DNA from: Candidatus Zixiibacteriota bacterium | Lineage (GTDB): Bacteria > Zixibacteria > MSB-5A5 > GN15 > FEB-12 | DNA length: 64,000 bases | Direction: 5' to 3' | Assembly (NCBI GenBank): GCA_040756055.1 | Contig: JBFLZR010000008.1 | Span: 62,001 to 126,000, forward strand | In this document: piece by piece, positions 17,619 through 27,142 of the stretch | Position numbering within the stretch: the first letter of the stretch is position 1 | How the letters are laid out: every line of letters begins with the position of its first letter | The notes under the pieces: model-generated | The model's database searches: none | The model's input: only the letters and a program-made list of their open reading frames with translations | Told to the model about the DNA's origin: nothing | Program-made: the position numbers and the translations under genes

Positions 17619-19052
17619 ATGGCGCAACGAACACAATATAACAAGGAAACTGACAATCTTCAGCCGCCGCAGTCGCTCGATGCCGAGCAGGCGGTGCTGG
17701 GGTCGCTGCTTAAGGATGCCGAGGCGATCGGCCAGGCCATTGAAATCCTCGATGCCCCCGATAATTTCTATTATCCCAAACATCAGGCGATTTATAGGGC
17801 CATAATCGGTCTGTATGATAAAGGTGAGCCGTGTGATATCACCACTGTCTCAAATGCCCTGCTTAAAGACGGCAATCTGGAAAAGATAGGGGGGCGGGTT
17901 TACCTTGTCGAGTTGGTAGAAGGTGTGGCCTCGACAGCCAACATAGCGCATCACTGCAATATCGTGCTCGAAAAGGCAGTGCTCCGCAAGCTCATTCAGA
18001 CCTCCAACGAAATCGTTCGAAGCTGCTATGCGATGGAACAGCCTGTCGACGCTCTACTGGACAGCGCCGAGGCGAACATTTTCTCCATATCGGAGAGTCG
18101 TCTGCGCAAGGGCTTTGCTTCGATCAAGGACCTGATGCCGTCAACGTTCGAGCAGATCGAGAATCTTCAGTCGGATCAGTCGGCGCTGGTCGGTATCAAG
18201 ACAGGATTCACCGACCTCGATACCCTTACCAATGGACTTCATCGCGGCGACCTGATAATTGTGGCCGGCAGGCCATCGATGGGTAAGTCGTCGCTGGTGA
18301 TGAATATGGCGGAGTATATCGCCGTGAATCTGAAAAAGGGCGTGGGCGTATTTTCTATTGAGATGTCGAGTGAGGCACTGGCGCTGCGTATGCTGTGCGG
18401 CCGGGCAAGGGTGTCGCAGCAACGGTTGCGGGCAGGGAAGCTGAGAAAAGAAGAGTGGCCGAAACTCACGGTTGCCGGTGGTTCATTGTCCGAGGCTCCG
18501 ATTTTCATTGACGATTCTCCGATGTTGTCATCGCTTGAGATGAGAGCGAAGGCGCGGCGTTTGAAGGCCCAGCATGACATAGGTTTGATAATCGTAGACT
18601 ATATCCAGATGATGCATGCTTCGGGAAGGCACGAGAATCGTCAGCAGGAGATTGCCTCGATCTCGCGCGCCATGAAAGTTCTCGCCAAAGAGATCGATAT
18701 CCCGGTTATCGCCTGTTCCCAGTTATCGCGTATGGTGGAGCAAAGGGGTGGCGAGAAGAGACCGCAGTTGTCCGACCTGAGAGAATCGGGAGCTATCGAA
18801 CAGGACGCCGATGTGGTGATGTTTGTGTATCGTTCGGAGCACTACATGAGTCACGTGGAAAAGACCGATCCGAAATATCTTGAGGTCGAAGGCAAGGCGG
18901 AGATTATCGTAGCCAAGCAGCGCAACGGCCCTACCGGCGTGGTCAATCTTGCTTTTGTCAAGGATTTCGCGAGGTTCGAGAACCTCGCGGCCGGCTACCG
19001 TGAGTTGCCTCCGGGCGCGGAGCCTGTTGAAGGTCAGGAAATACCTTTTTAA
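17619..19052 (+). CDS. dnaB: Replicative DNA helicase DnaB
   Basis: The hexameric helicase of the replication fork has 477 residues and no intein. The N-terminal domain begins with PPQSLDAEQAVLGSLLKD. The RecA-like domain has Walker A AGRPSMGKSSLVMNMA and Walker B LIIVDYIQMM. Further motifs are ACSQLSRMVEQR and the C-terminal IVAKQRNGPTG. The start ATG lies four bases after the glycosylase stop, and mlaE follows ten bases after the dnaB stop. Confidence 0.97.
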   Translation: MAQRTQYNKETDNLQPPQSLDAEQAVLGSLLKDAEAIGQAIEILDAPDNFYYPKHQAIYRAIIGLYDKGEPCDITTVSNALLKDGNLEKIGGRVYLVELVEGVASTANIAHHCNIVLEKAVLRKLIQTSNEIVRSCYAMEQPVDALLDSAEANIFSISESRLRKGFASIKDLMPSTFEQIENLQSDQSALVGIKTGFTDLDTLTNGLHRGDLIIVAGRPSMGKSSLVMNMAEYIAVNLKKGVGVFSIEMSSEALALRMLCGRARVSQQRLRAGKLRKEEWPKLTVAGGSLSEAPIFIDDSPMLSSLEMRAKARRLKAQHDIGLIIVDYIQMMHASGRHENRQQEIASISRAMKVLAKEIDIPVIACSQLSRMVEQRGGEKRPQLSDLRESGAIEQDADVVMFVYRSEHYMSHVEKTDPKYLEVEGKAEIIVAKQRNGPTGVVNLAFVKDFARFENLAAGYRELPPGAEPVEGQEIPF

Positions 19053-19061
19053 GGGGAGCCG

Positions 19062-19841
19062 ATGGCGAGCGGACTGTATGAACTGGGACGACATGGCGTA
19101 AACTTCGTACGCACCATAGGCGGTACGTTCATACTCCTCGGCAAGTTTGCAGTTTCACTCAAACAAGTCCACAGGTCGTTTGGCCTGATTGTGGAACAAC
19201 TCTACGTTGTCGGGGTGCGTTCGCTTCCACTTATTATTATCATATCGGTTTTTGTCGGCGCGGTATCCGCTTGGCAAGCGGCTTATCAGTTTAAATTTAT
19301 CGGCGCGCCGCTACGGTTTCTGGGTCACGCTGTGGGCAAAGCCGTGGTGATAGAGCTGGCGCCGGTGTTATCGTCGATAGTCTTCGCCGGACGCGTGGGG
19401 GCCGGTATCACGGCGGAACTGGGAACGATGAAGGTTACCGAGCAGATCGACGCGCTCGAGTCGATGGGTATCAGCCCGGTGCGGTACCTCGTGATGCCGA
19501 GAGTGCTGGCCTGTTTGTTCATGGTGCCGTTTCTGGTGATTTTCGCCAATTTTGTTTCGATTCTGGGCGGGCTGGTGGTTTCGGTTATCGGCGTGGCGGT
19601 GTCGTCTGAGACATTTCTGTTCGGATTTCGGGATTCGTTCCAGCTTTCGGATTTCGTCAACGGTCTGGTGAAAGCTGCCGTTTTCGGTTTCATAATTGGG
19701 CTTGTGGGATGCTACCAGGGCTTCAACACGCGCGGCGGCGCCCAGGGGGTGGGCACGGCCACGACATCGTCGGTGGTGATCTCCATGGTGCTGATACTGG
19801 TCTTTAATTTCATTTTTGCCGTGATTCTATTTAGAGTGTGA
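19062..19841 (+). CDS. mlaE: MlaE-type ABC transporter permease (lipid asymmetry / phospholipid transport)
   Basis: This inner-membrane permease belongs to the MlaE (DUF140) family and moves phospholipids or related hydrophobic cargo between the inner membrane and a periplasmic carrier. It has 259 residues with about five membrane helices. The signature run is VFAGRVGAGITAELGTMKVT, followed by EQIDALESMGISPVRYLVMPR. It is followed one base later by mlaF. No mlaD (MCE domain) gene follows here, so the substrate-binding ring must be encoded elsewhere. Confidence 0.93.
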   Translation: MASGLYELGRHGVNFVRTIGGTFILLGKFAVSLKQVHRSFGLIVEQLYVVGVRSLPLIIIISVFVGAVSAWQAAYQFKFIGAPLRFLGHAVGKAVVIELAPVLSSIVFAGRVGAGITAELGTMKVTEQIDALESMGISPVRYLVMPRVLACLFMVPFLVIFANFVSILGGLVVSVIGVAVSSETFLFGFRDSFQLSDFVNGLVKAAVFGFIIGLVGCYQGFNTRGGAQGVGTATTSSVVISMVLILVFNFIFAVILFRV

Positions 19842-19842
19842 T

Positions 19843-20598
19843 ATGGATACACCGCTGATAAAGATAGAAGATCTTCATAAGAGTTTCGACACACAAAAGG
19901 TACTTGACGGGGTCAGCCTGGAAATTAAGCGTGGCGAATCTATCGTAGTTATCGGACAGTCGGGATGTGGTAAATCAGTGCTGCTTAAGCATCTGATACG
20001 CCTGATGGAGCCTGACAGCGGGCAGGTGTTTTTCGATGGCGAGGATATAAGCAAACTCACTTTTGAACAACTGACCTCATTGAGACGCCGCTTCGGGATG
20101 CTTTTTCAGTCGGCGGCGCTCTTCGATTCCATGACGGTTGCGGAGAATGTTGGCCTTGGTCTGAAGGAAGCGCGAGAGCACAGCGCTGACGAGATCAGGC
20201 GCATTGTCAATGAGAAGCTGGAGATGGTCGGGCTGCAGGAGGCAGGCGACAAGGATCCATCGGAGCTTTCCGGCGGAATGCGCAAGAGAGTCGGGCTGGC
20301 CCGGGCCATAGCGAACTCGCCGGAGGTTCTTCTGTACGACGAACCGACCACCGGGCTGGATCCGATAACGTCAGACATGATCAATGAGTTGATTGTGCAT
20401 CTTCGCGAGCGGCTCAAAGTAACCTCGGTAGCCGTAACGCACGATATGAAATCAGCCTTTCAGATCGCGGATCGTATCGTCATGCTATATAAAGGCCGAA
20501 TAGAATTCGACGGTACTCCTGAAGAAATCAAGACTACTGATAACGCCGTGGTCCGGCAGTTCATCGCGGGGTCGGCAAGCGGCCCTATTCAGGTCTAA
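19843..20598 (+). CDS. mlaF: MlaF-type ABC transporter ATP-binding protein
   Basis: This is the ATPase partner of MlaE, with 251 residues. Walker A is GQSGCGKSVLLK, the Q-loop is MLFQSAALFDSMTV, the signature is LSGGMRKRVGLARA, Walker B is VLLYDEPTTGLDP, and the H-loop is AVTHDM. The GGMRKR signature (GGM instead of GGQ) is typical of MlaF/Ttg2A proteins. radA starts directly after its stop codon. Confidence 0.95.
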   Translation: MDTPLIKIEDLHKSFDTQKVLDGVSLEIKRGESIVVIGQSGCGKSVLLKHLIRLMEPDSGQVFFDGEDISKLTFEQLTSLRRRFGMLFQSAALFDSMTVAENVGLGLKEAREHSADEIRRIVNEKLEMVGLQEAGDKDPSELSGGMRKRVGLARAIANSPEVLLYDEPTTGLDPITSDMINELIVHLRERLKVTSVAVTHDMKSAFQIADRIVMLYKGRIEFDGTPEEIKTTDNAVVRQFIAGSASGPIQV

Positions 20599-20601
20599 GT
20601 G

Positions 20602-21966
20602 ATGGCCAACCTCAAGAAGACAAAGACCGCTTTTTTCTGCACCAATTGCGGGGCGGAGCATTCCAAGTGGCAGGGGCAGTGTCGGGAGTGCGCGCAATGG
20701 AATTGTCTGGTAGAGGAGAAGATCATTGTCAAGAAATCCCCGGCCAAATCGTCGTTGACATCCCAACCGAAAAAGCTTCCGGAGATTAAATACGAGACTG
20801 AGTCCGGCCATGAGACGGGCATTGTCGAACTTGACCGTGTACTCGGGGGACAACTTCTTGAGGGTATGACCGTCCTGCTGGGCGGCGAACCCGGAATCGG
20901 AAAATCCACGCTGCTTTTGCAGGCGGCTGAGGCATACTCGCGCAAAGGATTATCCGTGCTTTATGTTACCGGTGAGGAGTCATTGCCGCAGTTGAAGCTC
21001 CGCTCGCAGAGGCTTAAAGTATCCGGTGACAACATTACGGTCTTGAATTCGACTTCTATCGAAGAGACCTTCCAGAGCCTCACCTCGGCACACTACGATA
21101 TAGTTCTTGTCGATTCCATACAGACGATGGCGACCGACCAGCTGGATTCGCCGCCCGGGACGGTAGCTCAGGTGCGGGAAGTGAGTCATCAGTTGATTAC
21201 CACCGCCAAGGCGATGGGTTTTGGATTGTTTCTTGTGGGCCATGTAACCAAAGATGGCATGGTGGCCGGTCCGAAGCTTCTGGAACACATGGTTGACACA
21301 GTGATATATTTCGAGGGTGATTCGACGCATCTTTACCGGATGCTCCGGGCCACCAAAAACCGTTTCGGTTCGGTGGCCGAAATAGGATTGTTTGAGATGA
21401 TGCCCCAGGGTTTGGTTGAGGTTGGCAACCCATCGTCGCTGTTTATGTCCCACCAGCCGGATCAGCCCCGAAGCGGGTCGGTGATCGCGGCCATTTGTGA
21501 AGGGAACCGTCCGATTCTGGTCGAGGTTCAGGCGCTGGTTACATCGGCAAATTATGGCACTCCTCAGCGCGTCGCGGGTGGTATAGACAACAAACGGCTC
21601 GCTTTGCTTCTGGCCATACTTGAAAAACGGTGCGGCTACCCGATGGCTTCGAATGATGTTTTCGTATCGGTGGCAGGCGGACTCAAACTCACAGAGCCGG
21701 CGCTGGATCTTCCGCTGCTGACAGCCATTGTGTCCTCGCTGCGAAACAAACCGGTTGACGCCCGGACGGCAATCATTGGGGAAGTGGGGCTTTCAGGAGA
21801 GGTGCGCGGCGTTACCATGGTTGACCGGCGCATAAACGAAGCCACCCGGCTTGGTTTTAAAACTATGGTACTTCCGCGTGTAAATACCACGCAATCGAAA
21901 GACGCGGGCATAAAGCTCGTTCACGCCGATAACATTCAAGCCGCGCTGGACGCTATACTTGGATAA
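20602..21966 (+). CDS. radA: DNA repair protein RadA
   Basis: RadA is a RecA-like branch-migration helicase. The N-terminal zinc finger is CTNCGAEHSKWQGQCRECAQW. Walker A is GGEPGIGKSTLL. The RadA-specific KNRFGS motif is present (ATKNRFGSVAEIGLFEM). The C-terminal Lon-protease-like domain includes DVFVSVAGGLKLTEPALDL and AIIGEVGLSGEVRGV. The ATG at 20602 follows a GTG at 20599 in the same frame; either start is possible. The 3' end overlaps the TTG start of tgt by eight bases. Confidence 0.97.
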   Translation: MANLKKTKTAFFCTNCGAEHSKWQGQCRECAQWNCLVEEKIIVKKSPAKSSLTSQPKKLPEIKYETESGHETGIVELDRVLGGQLLEGMTVLLGGEPGIGKSTLLLQAAEAYSRKGLSVLYVTGEESLPQLKLRSQRLKVSGDNITVLNSTSIEETFQSLTSAHYDIVLVDSIQTMATDQLDSPPGTVAQVREVSHQLITTAKAMGFGLFLVGHVTKDGMVAGPKLLEHMVDTVIYFEGDSTHLYRMLRATKNRFGSVAEIGLFEMMPQGLVEVGNPSSLFMSHQPDQPRSGSVIAAICEGNRPILVEVQALVTSANYGTPQRVAGGIDNKRLALLLAILEKRCGYPMASNDVFVSVAGGLKLTEPALDLPLLTAIVSSLRNKPVDARTAIIGEVGLSGEVRGVTMVDRRINEATRLGFKTMVLPRVNTTQSKDAGIKLVHADNIQAALDAILG

Positions 21967-23110
21967 GATTTACTCGTTACAATCTACTGATGGCAAGGCT
22001 CGCCGCGGTGAAATCACGACCGGCCACGGCAAGTTTCAGACTCCCGCGTTTATGCCGGTCGGGACTTCGGGAGCGGTCAAGGCGCTTACGGCGGGTGACC
22101 TTGAAGAGATCGGTGCGGAGATTGTACTCGGCAATACTTACCATCTGTATTTGCGTCCCGGTACGGAGATAATCAAATCACAGGGGGGATTATCGAGCTT
22201 CTCCGGCTGGAACAGACCGATGCTCACCGATAGCGGCGGTTATCAAGTGTTTTCTCTGAGGGACATATCGAAGATCAGCGACGATGGCGTGACGTTTCAG
22301 TCGCACCATGATGGTTCTTATCATACCTTCACGCCTGAGAACGTGATGGAGGTTCAGCACGCTATCGGGGCCGACATAATAATGGCATTCGACCAATGCG
22401 TGCCTTATCCGGCGGATGAGGGGCTGGCGGCCACCGGTGTGCGAAGGACGTATGATTGGGCGAAACGATGTTCGGCAAGGTACCGGGAGTTGGAAGGAAA
22501 AGGGAATTCAAATTATCGGCAGTATCTGTTCGGTATCGTGCAAGGCTCCACGTACGAAAACCTTCGGACGCAATCCGCCGAACAAATTGTGTCCCTTGAT
22601 TTGCCGGGTAACGCGATCGGTGGTTTGTCGGTAGGGGAGAGCAAGACGGAAATGGAAGATATGCTGGCGCACACGATCGAATATCTCCCGCCGGATAAAC
22701 CGCGCTATTTGATGGGTGTCGGGTATCCCGAGGACATTCTCATGGCGGTGTCGTATGGTGTGGATATGTTTGATTGTGTCCTCCCCACCAGAAACGCCCG
22801 TACCGGCAACGTGTTTACATCGGAAGGTCAGATTGTCTATCGGAACGCCGATTATGCGCGTGATGAACGTCCCCTTGACCCCAATTGTGACTGCAAAGTG
22901 TGCCGTCGCTATAGCCGGGCTTACATCCGGCATCTATACAATCAGTCGGAGATAACCGGCATGGTGCTGGCTTCCTATCATTCGAGTTATTTCTATCAAA
23001 ATCTCCTGAAAAACATTCGGCAGGCGATTTCCGAGGGCAGATTCGATTCGTTCAAGCGGGAATTTCTTCAAAGATACCGCATCAACCGTGACGCTACATC
23101 TTTAGAGTAA
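21959..23110 (+). CDS. tgt: tRNA-guanine transglycosylase (queuine/preQ1 insertion)
   Basis: Tgt exchanges guanine 34 for preQ1 in tRNAs with GUN anticodons. The 383-residue protein has the substrate motif MLTDSGGYQVFSLR and the catalytic Asp region FDCVLPTRNARTGNVF. The zinc site is CDCKVCRRYSRAYIRHL with a downstream His (SYHSSY). The start is TTG at 21959, inside the radA stop region, indicating translational coupling. The end overlaps by 17 bases the 3' end of the convergent outer membrane protein gene. Confidence 0.97.
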   Translation: MDKIYSLQSTDGKARRGEITTGHGKFQTPAFMPVGTSGAVKALTAGDLEEIGAEIVLGNTYHLYLRPGTEIIKSQGGLSSFSGWNRPMLTDSGGYQVFSLRDISKISDDGVTFQSHHDGSYHTFTPENVMEVQHAIGADIIMAFDQCVPYPADEGLAATGVRRTYDWAKRCSARYRELEGKGNSNYRQYLFGIVQGSTYENLRTQSAEQIVSLDLPGNAIGGLSVGESKTEMEDMLAHTIEYLPPDKPRYLMGVGYPEDILMAVSYGVDMFDCVLPTRNARTGNVFTSEGQIVYRNADYARDERPLDPNCDCKVCRRYSRAYIRHLYNQSEITGMVLASYHSSYFYQNLLKNIRQAISEGRFDSFKREFLQRYRINRDATSLE

Positions 23111-23708
23111 ACAGATAACCGATACTCACCCGGAAGTCGTTGAATCTGACTTCTCGCTTCGCGACCGAATACTGATTTTCATCAATTCTGGATGTAAAGG
23201 TGTAATCGGGGCGCGTGTCGGTGAGGCTTATTTCCAACGAAAAAGACTTGTGCCATCGCAGTCCTCCGGTGATTCGGTATCCGAGAACATCGCTCATACC
23301 AACGCTGGTGATGTGCTCGTAATTGAACAGCGAGTCGGACGTCTCCGCGGATACATTGAAGTTGTTCATGGAGTAAACCGGTCCGGCGCCCACGTATCCG
23401 GTGATCTTCTTTGTGCCCCGGTAGTAAATGGCTTCGATGGAGAACAGGCCGCGATGGAGGCTGCCGCCGGCGTAGACGGGAGAGTTTATGGAGCCGTAGC
23501 GATAGTCGAACGCCGCGCGAACGATGAAGGGATGATAGACCATAAGCTCGTATTTGACGGACAAATCCGGCCCGGCTGAAAGGATTGGGCTTGGACCATT
23601 GATGCCGGCGGTGAGGTGCAAGTTCATGTAGGCGATCGTGTCCTGCGCGGTAGGGTTCAGGGGGTATAGGGGCAGGCTCATGAAAGTCGCAAAGACTAAG
23701 GCCGTCAT
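23094..23708 (-). CDS. Small outer membrane beta-barrel protein
   Basis: This protein of 204 residues has a short N-terminal signal (ALVFATFMSLPLYPLNPTAQ). Alternating hydrophobic/polar strands and many aromatic residues follow, for example MVYHPFIVRAAFDYRYGS, GLFSIEAIYYRGTKKI and VSIGYLFTLKM. The C-terminal aromatic/hydrophobic strand suggests an eight-stranded OmpX/OmpA-like barrel. No enzymatic motif is present. Shine-Dalgarno GGAGAA lies five bases before the ATG. It points toward tgt and overlaps its 3' end, so the two genes share a transcription stop region. Confidence 0.7.
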   Translation of the reverse strand: MTALVFATFMSLPLYPLNPTAQDTIAYMNLHLTAGINGPSPILSAGPDLSVKYELMVYHPFIVRAAFDYRYGSINSPVYAGGSLHRGLFSIEAIYYRGTKKITGYVGAGPVYSMNNFNVSAETSDSLFNYEHITSVGMSDVLGYRITGGLRWHKSFSLEISLTDTRPDYTFTSRIDENQYSVAKREVRFNDFRVSIGYLFTLKM

Positions 23709-24048
23709 ATCTGTTCTCCCTGGTTAGTTATTCTATTAGTAAAACGATAAAAGAAGTTAAAACGATGATAGGTAATTGAATATGGCGTAATTTTTTTGTG
23801 GTATAACGGCTTAAACGACAGAGGAAAGGCGGGGAAGATGGACCTTGATATCAGTGAAGTCGCCATTAGCGGCGGGCATTGTAAGTCGTTGATACGTAAG
23901 ACAAAAATCTTATATTTTGGGGGCAAAACCGGTTGACATAGGCGCGGAATACGCTATATTAACAGCTTATGTTTTACGGCTGTGAATAAATTCACAAACA
24001 CGTATGGTAAATAAGACTTTATCGCAAAATAAGTTAATGGAGTGAAAG
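23709..24048. other. Divergent intergenic region (outer membrane protein gene / aldehyde dehydrogenase)
   Basis: This 340-base AT-rich spacer carries the strong plus-strand promoter at 23933-23960 and an untranslated leader of about 80 bases before the aldehyde dehydrogenase gene. An open frame of 73 codons on the minus strand (23705-23926) has no protein-like features and overlaps the start of the barrel gene. Confidence 0.55.
23933..23960 (+). promoter_or_regulatory. Sigma-70 promoter for the aldehyde dehydrogenase gene
   Basis: A perfect TTGACA (23933-23938) and TATATT (23955-23960) are separated by 16 bases. Transcription would start near 23967, leaving a leader of about 80 bases. This is one of the best sigma-70 sites in the window. 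Confidence 0.75.
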
Positions 24049-25542
24049 ATGGCTGACGCAAAGGTATATAAGAACTTCATAAACGGGCAGTGGGTCGAAT
24101 CGAAATCGGGCAAGACGTTCGAAAACAGAAATCCCGCGAACACCGACGATCTTGTCGGTATTTTCCAGAAGTCAACCGCTGAAGACGTCAACATGGCGAT
24201 CGATGCTGCGGCGGAGGCCTACAAGAAGTGGCGGCTCGTGCCCGCCCCGAAGCGCGGAGAGATTCTCTACAAAGTGGCTAATCGCCTGTTCAAGGAAAAA
24301 GAGGCGATCTCGCAGCAGATGACGCGCGAGATGGGTAAGGTGATCAAAGAGACGCGCGGCGACACCCAGGAAGCCATCGATATGACCTACTACATGGCCG
24401 GTGAGGGTCGGCGTTTGTTCGGCATGACGACTCCTTCGGAAATGATGAACAAGTTCAATATGACGATTCGTCAACCGCTGGGAGTTTGTTCGTTCATCAC
24501 TCCGTGGAATTTCCCGATCGCGATTCCGTCGTGGAAGATGATGCCGGCGCTCATTTGCGGCAACACGATCGTTATCAAGCCGGCTACGGAGACACCGGCT
24601 TCGGTGGCTTATCTGATGAAAGTCTGCGAAGAGGAAGGAATTCCGGCGGGAGTCGTCAACATGGTTACCGGTTCGGGCGGTGCGCTTGGTGATGCGCTCA
24701 TCAATCATCCGGCGGTCAGGGTGGTCTCGTTTACCGGTTCGACCGAGGTCGGCCGCAAGGTATCCGAGGCGTGTTCGACCAGTTTCAAGCATTCCTGTCT
24801 GGAGATGGGTGGCAAGAACGTACAGATCGTCATGGATGACGCCAAGCTTGATCTGGCGGTTGACGGCGCTCTGTGGGGCGCTTTCGGTACAACCGGTCAG
24901 CGCTGCACCGCGACCAGCCGTTTGATTATCCACAAGAGTGTTGCGGATAAGATGATCTCGATGCTGGTTGAGAGAGCCAAAAAGCTCAAAGTCGGCAATG
25001 GTCTTGATGAGTCGGTTGATATGGGCCCGTGCGTCAACAAAGGTCAACTTGAAACGGTTCTCAGCTATATTGAAATCGGCAAGAAAGAGGGCGCGCAGCT
25101 TTTGTGTGGCGGCGAGAAACTGACCGGTGGCGATTATGACAAGGGATTCTTCGTGAAACCGACTATCTTCGGCGGTGTTACGCAGAAGATGCGTCTGTGG
25201 AAAGAAGAGATCTTCGGTCCGGTGCTGAGCATCGGCACGTTTGACACTTTCGAGCAGGCCATTGAGATGGCTAATGATACCGCTTATGGTCTCTCGGCTT
25301 CGATTTACACCCAGGATGTTAACCGGGCGTACACGGCGATGCGCGATGTTTACACGGGTATTTTCTACGTCAACGCTCCGACTATCGGCGCCGAGACACA
25401 CCTTCCGTTCGGCGGAACGAAGGAGACAGGCAACGGCCATCGCGAGGCCGCCACAGCCGCGCTCGATGTATTCAGTGAGTGGAAATCGATTTACGTGGAC
25501 TTTTCGGGCGTGCTCCAGAGGGCGCAGATCGATAACGCGTAG
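24049..25542 (+). CDS. NAD(P)-dependent aldehyde dehydrogenase
   Basis: This is a classical ALDH-superfamily protein of 497 residues. The coenzyme/oxyanion Asn is in [12 protein letters not shown], the Rossmann segment is [11 protein letters not shown], the general base Glu is in LEMGGKN, and the catalytic Cys is in [12 protein letters not shown]. The C-terminal EIFGPVLSI is conserved. It resembles the glyceraldehyde-3-phosphate/succinate-semialdehyde/aminoadipate-semialdehyde group, and the substrate cannot be decided from sequence. A Shine-Dalgarno-like GGAG lies before the ATG. It has its own strong promoter and a 189-base gap to the next gene. Confidence 0.92.
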   Translation: MADAKVYKNFINGQWVESKSGKTFENRNPANTDDLVGIFQKSTAEDVNMAIDAAAEAYKKWRLVPAPKRGEILYKVANRLFKEKEAISQQMTREMGKVIKETRGDTQEAIDMTYYMAGEGRRLFGMTTPSEMMNKFNMTIRQPLGVCSFITPWNFPIAIPSWKMMPALICGNTIVIKPATETPASVAYLMKVCEEEGIPAGVVNMVTGSGGALGDALINHPAVRVVSFTGSTEVGRKVSEACSTSFKHSCLEMGGKNVQIVMDDAKLDLAVDGALWGAFGTTGQRCTATSRLIIHKSVADKMISMLVERAKKLKVGNGLDESVDMGPCVNKGQLETVLSYIEIGKKEGAQLLCGGEKLTGGDYDKGFFVKPTIFGGVTQKMRLWKEEIFGPVLSIGTFDTFEQAIEMANDTAYGLSASIYTQDVNRAYTAMRDVYTGIFYVNAPTIGAETHLPFGGTKETGNGHREAATAALDVFSEWKSIYVDFSGVLQRAQIDNA

Positions 25543-25731
25543 GATGATTCCCTGGGTTTTGGAAGGCTATGAGTCGCTGCAAATACATACTTCGTGAGAA
25601 ATCAGGCTGTACGCTCTGGTACCTGATTCTGTTCATCTGGATGGCTTCTTCGATATGACTGCAGAGGTCCGAGTCTGAGATCATGTAATTGCGATTGAAA
25701 TGAATATGTATAAAAGCAAGTGGAGATAACA

Positions 25732-27078
25732 ATGGCTACGAAAAGAAGGAAGATAATCATCATGGGAGCCGCCGGGCGCGACTTCCACAATTTCAATACC
25801 CTTTATCGTGACAACAACGATGTCGAGGTGGTGGCGTTCACGGCGACGCAGATTCCGGATATCGAAGGGCGTAAGTATCCCGCGGTTCTGGCCGGCAGGC
25901 TGTATCCGAAGGGCATTCCGATTTACGAAGAGGCTAAGCTTATCGATCTGATCAAGAAACACGATATCGACGAGGTGGTTTTCTCCTATTCGGATGTTCC
26001 GTACCAGTATGTGATGGAGAAGGCGGCGTACGTGATGTCTGCCGGGGCCCGTTTCGCGGTCGAGGGCGGCGAGCCGACAATGATCAAGTCGAGCAAGCCG
26101 GTGGTGGCAGTGTGTGCCGTCAGAACCGGATGCGGTAAATCGCAGACGACCCGCAAGGTGGCGGAAGTCCTGCAGGCCATGGGCAAGAAGGTTGTCGCTA
26201 TCCGGCATCCAATGCCGTACGGCGATCTGGCCAAGCAGGCCTGTCAGCGTTTCGCCAAACTGTCGGACCTCGACAAGCACAAATGCACCATCGAGGAGCG
26301 TGAAGAGTACGAACCGCACATCAATCGCGGTATCGTTGTATACGCCGGCGTGGATTATGAAATGATCATCCGCGAAGCCGAAAAAGAGGCCGATATCATT
26401 TTGTGGGACGGTGGCAACAACGACATGTCTTTCTACAAGACCGACCTTCTGATTACCGTTGTCGACCCGCACCGTCCGGGACACGAGCTTTCCTATTATC
26501 CCGGTCAGAACAATCTGTTGATGGCGGACGTGATCGTTATCAACAAGATCGATTCGGCTGATCCGGATGGTATAGCCGAGGTGCGCGAGAATATCGCCGC
26601 GTACAACCCGGATGCGATCGTGATCGACGGTGCTTCGCCCATTGAAATTGATAATCCGAGAGCTATGAAGGGCAAGCGCGTTCTCGTCGTCGAGGACGGT
26701 CCGACGCTGACCCACGGTGAGATGCCGTATGGCGCGGGCGTAGTCGCGGCGCAGAAGTACGGCGCTGCGGAACTGGTCGATCCGAGACCGTTTACCGTGA
26801 AATCAATCACGAAGACTTTCGAGAAGTATCCCGAGATCGGCATTCTTTTGCCGGCTATGGGATATGGCGACGAGCAGGTCAAGGATCTGGAGACGACCAT
26901 CAATCGGACCAAGTGCGACCTGGTGGTAGTGGCGACTCCGATTGATCTGACGCGCATAATCAAGATTAAGCAGCCGACGGTGCGGGTGTATTACAGCCTT
27001 CAGGAGATCGGCACGCCGGATCTTAAGATGGTTCTCGATGATTTCGTCAAGGGCCAGAAAAAAGGCAAAAACAAATAG
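25732..27078 (+). CDS. COG2403 P-loop GTPase/ATPase, cyclic 2,3-diphosphoglycerate synthetase-like
   Basis: This 448-residue protein has an N-terminal Rossmann-like domain (KIIIMGAAGRDFHNFNT). A P-loop domain follows, with the unusual Walker A region AVRTGCGKSQTTRKVAEVL, a Walker B-like ILWDGGNNDMSF and the NKID motif in VINKIDSADPDG. The same architecture is annotated in archaea as cyclic 2,3-diphosphoglycerate synthetase, but the bacterial members (COG2403) have no proven function that I know of. The ATG at 25732 has GGAG seven bases upstream; a GTG at 25720 would add four residues. A carbamate kinase gene follows after a hairpin, and that pairing is worth noting. Confidence 0.85.
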   Translation: MATKRRKIIIMGAAGRDFHNFNTLYRDNNDVEVVAFTATQIPDIEGRKYPAVLAGRLYPKGIPIYEEAKLIDLIKKHDIDEVVFSYSDVPYQYVMEKAAYVMSAGARFAVEGGEPTMIKSSKPVVAVCAVRTGCGKSQTTRKVAEVLQAMGKKVVAIRHPMPYGDLAKQACQRFAKLSDLDKHKCTIEEREEYEPHINRGIVVYAGVDYEMIIREAEKEADIILWDGGNNDMSFYKTDLLITVVDPHRPGHELSYYPGQNNLLMADVIVINKIDSADPDGIAEVRENIAAYNPDAIVIDGASPIEIDNPRAMKGKRVLVVEDGPTLTHGEMPYGAGVVAAQKYGAAELVDPRPFTVKSITKTFEKYPEIGILLPAMGYGDEQVKDLETTINRTKCDLVVVATPIDLTRIIKIKQPTVRVYYSLQEIGTPDLKMVLDDFVKGQKKGKNK

Positions 27079-27090
27079 GAGCATATTGGG

Positions 27091-27119
27091 AGCGGGCCGA
27101 AGAATATCGGCCCGCTTTC
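27091..27119 (+). terminator. Strong hairpin after the COG2403 gene
   Basis: AGCGGGCCGA (27091-27100) and TCGGCCCGCT (27107-27116) form a perfect ten-base stem with a six-base loop. The T-run after it is short (TTCAGTTT), so it may only attenuate transcription into the carbamate kinase gene. Confidence 0.65.
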
Positions 27120-27142
27120 AGTTTGGATATACATTCTGACAT

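Noticed and set aside
23705-23926. 73-codon open frame on the minus strand
   Set aside because: It overlaps the start of the barrel gene, has no Shine-Dalgarno and no protein-like composition.
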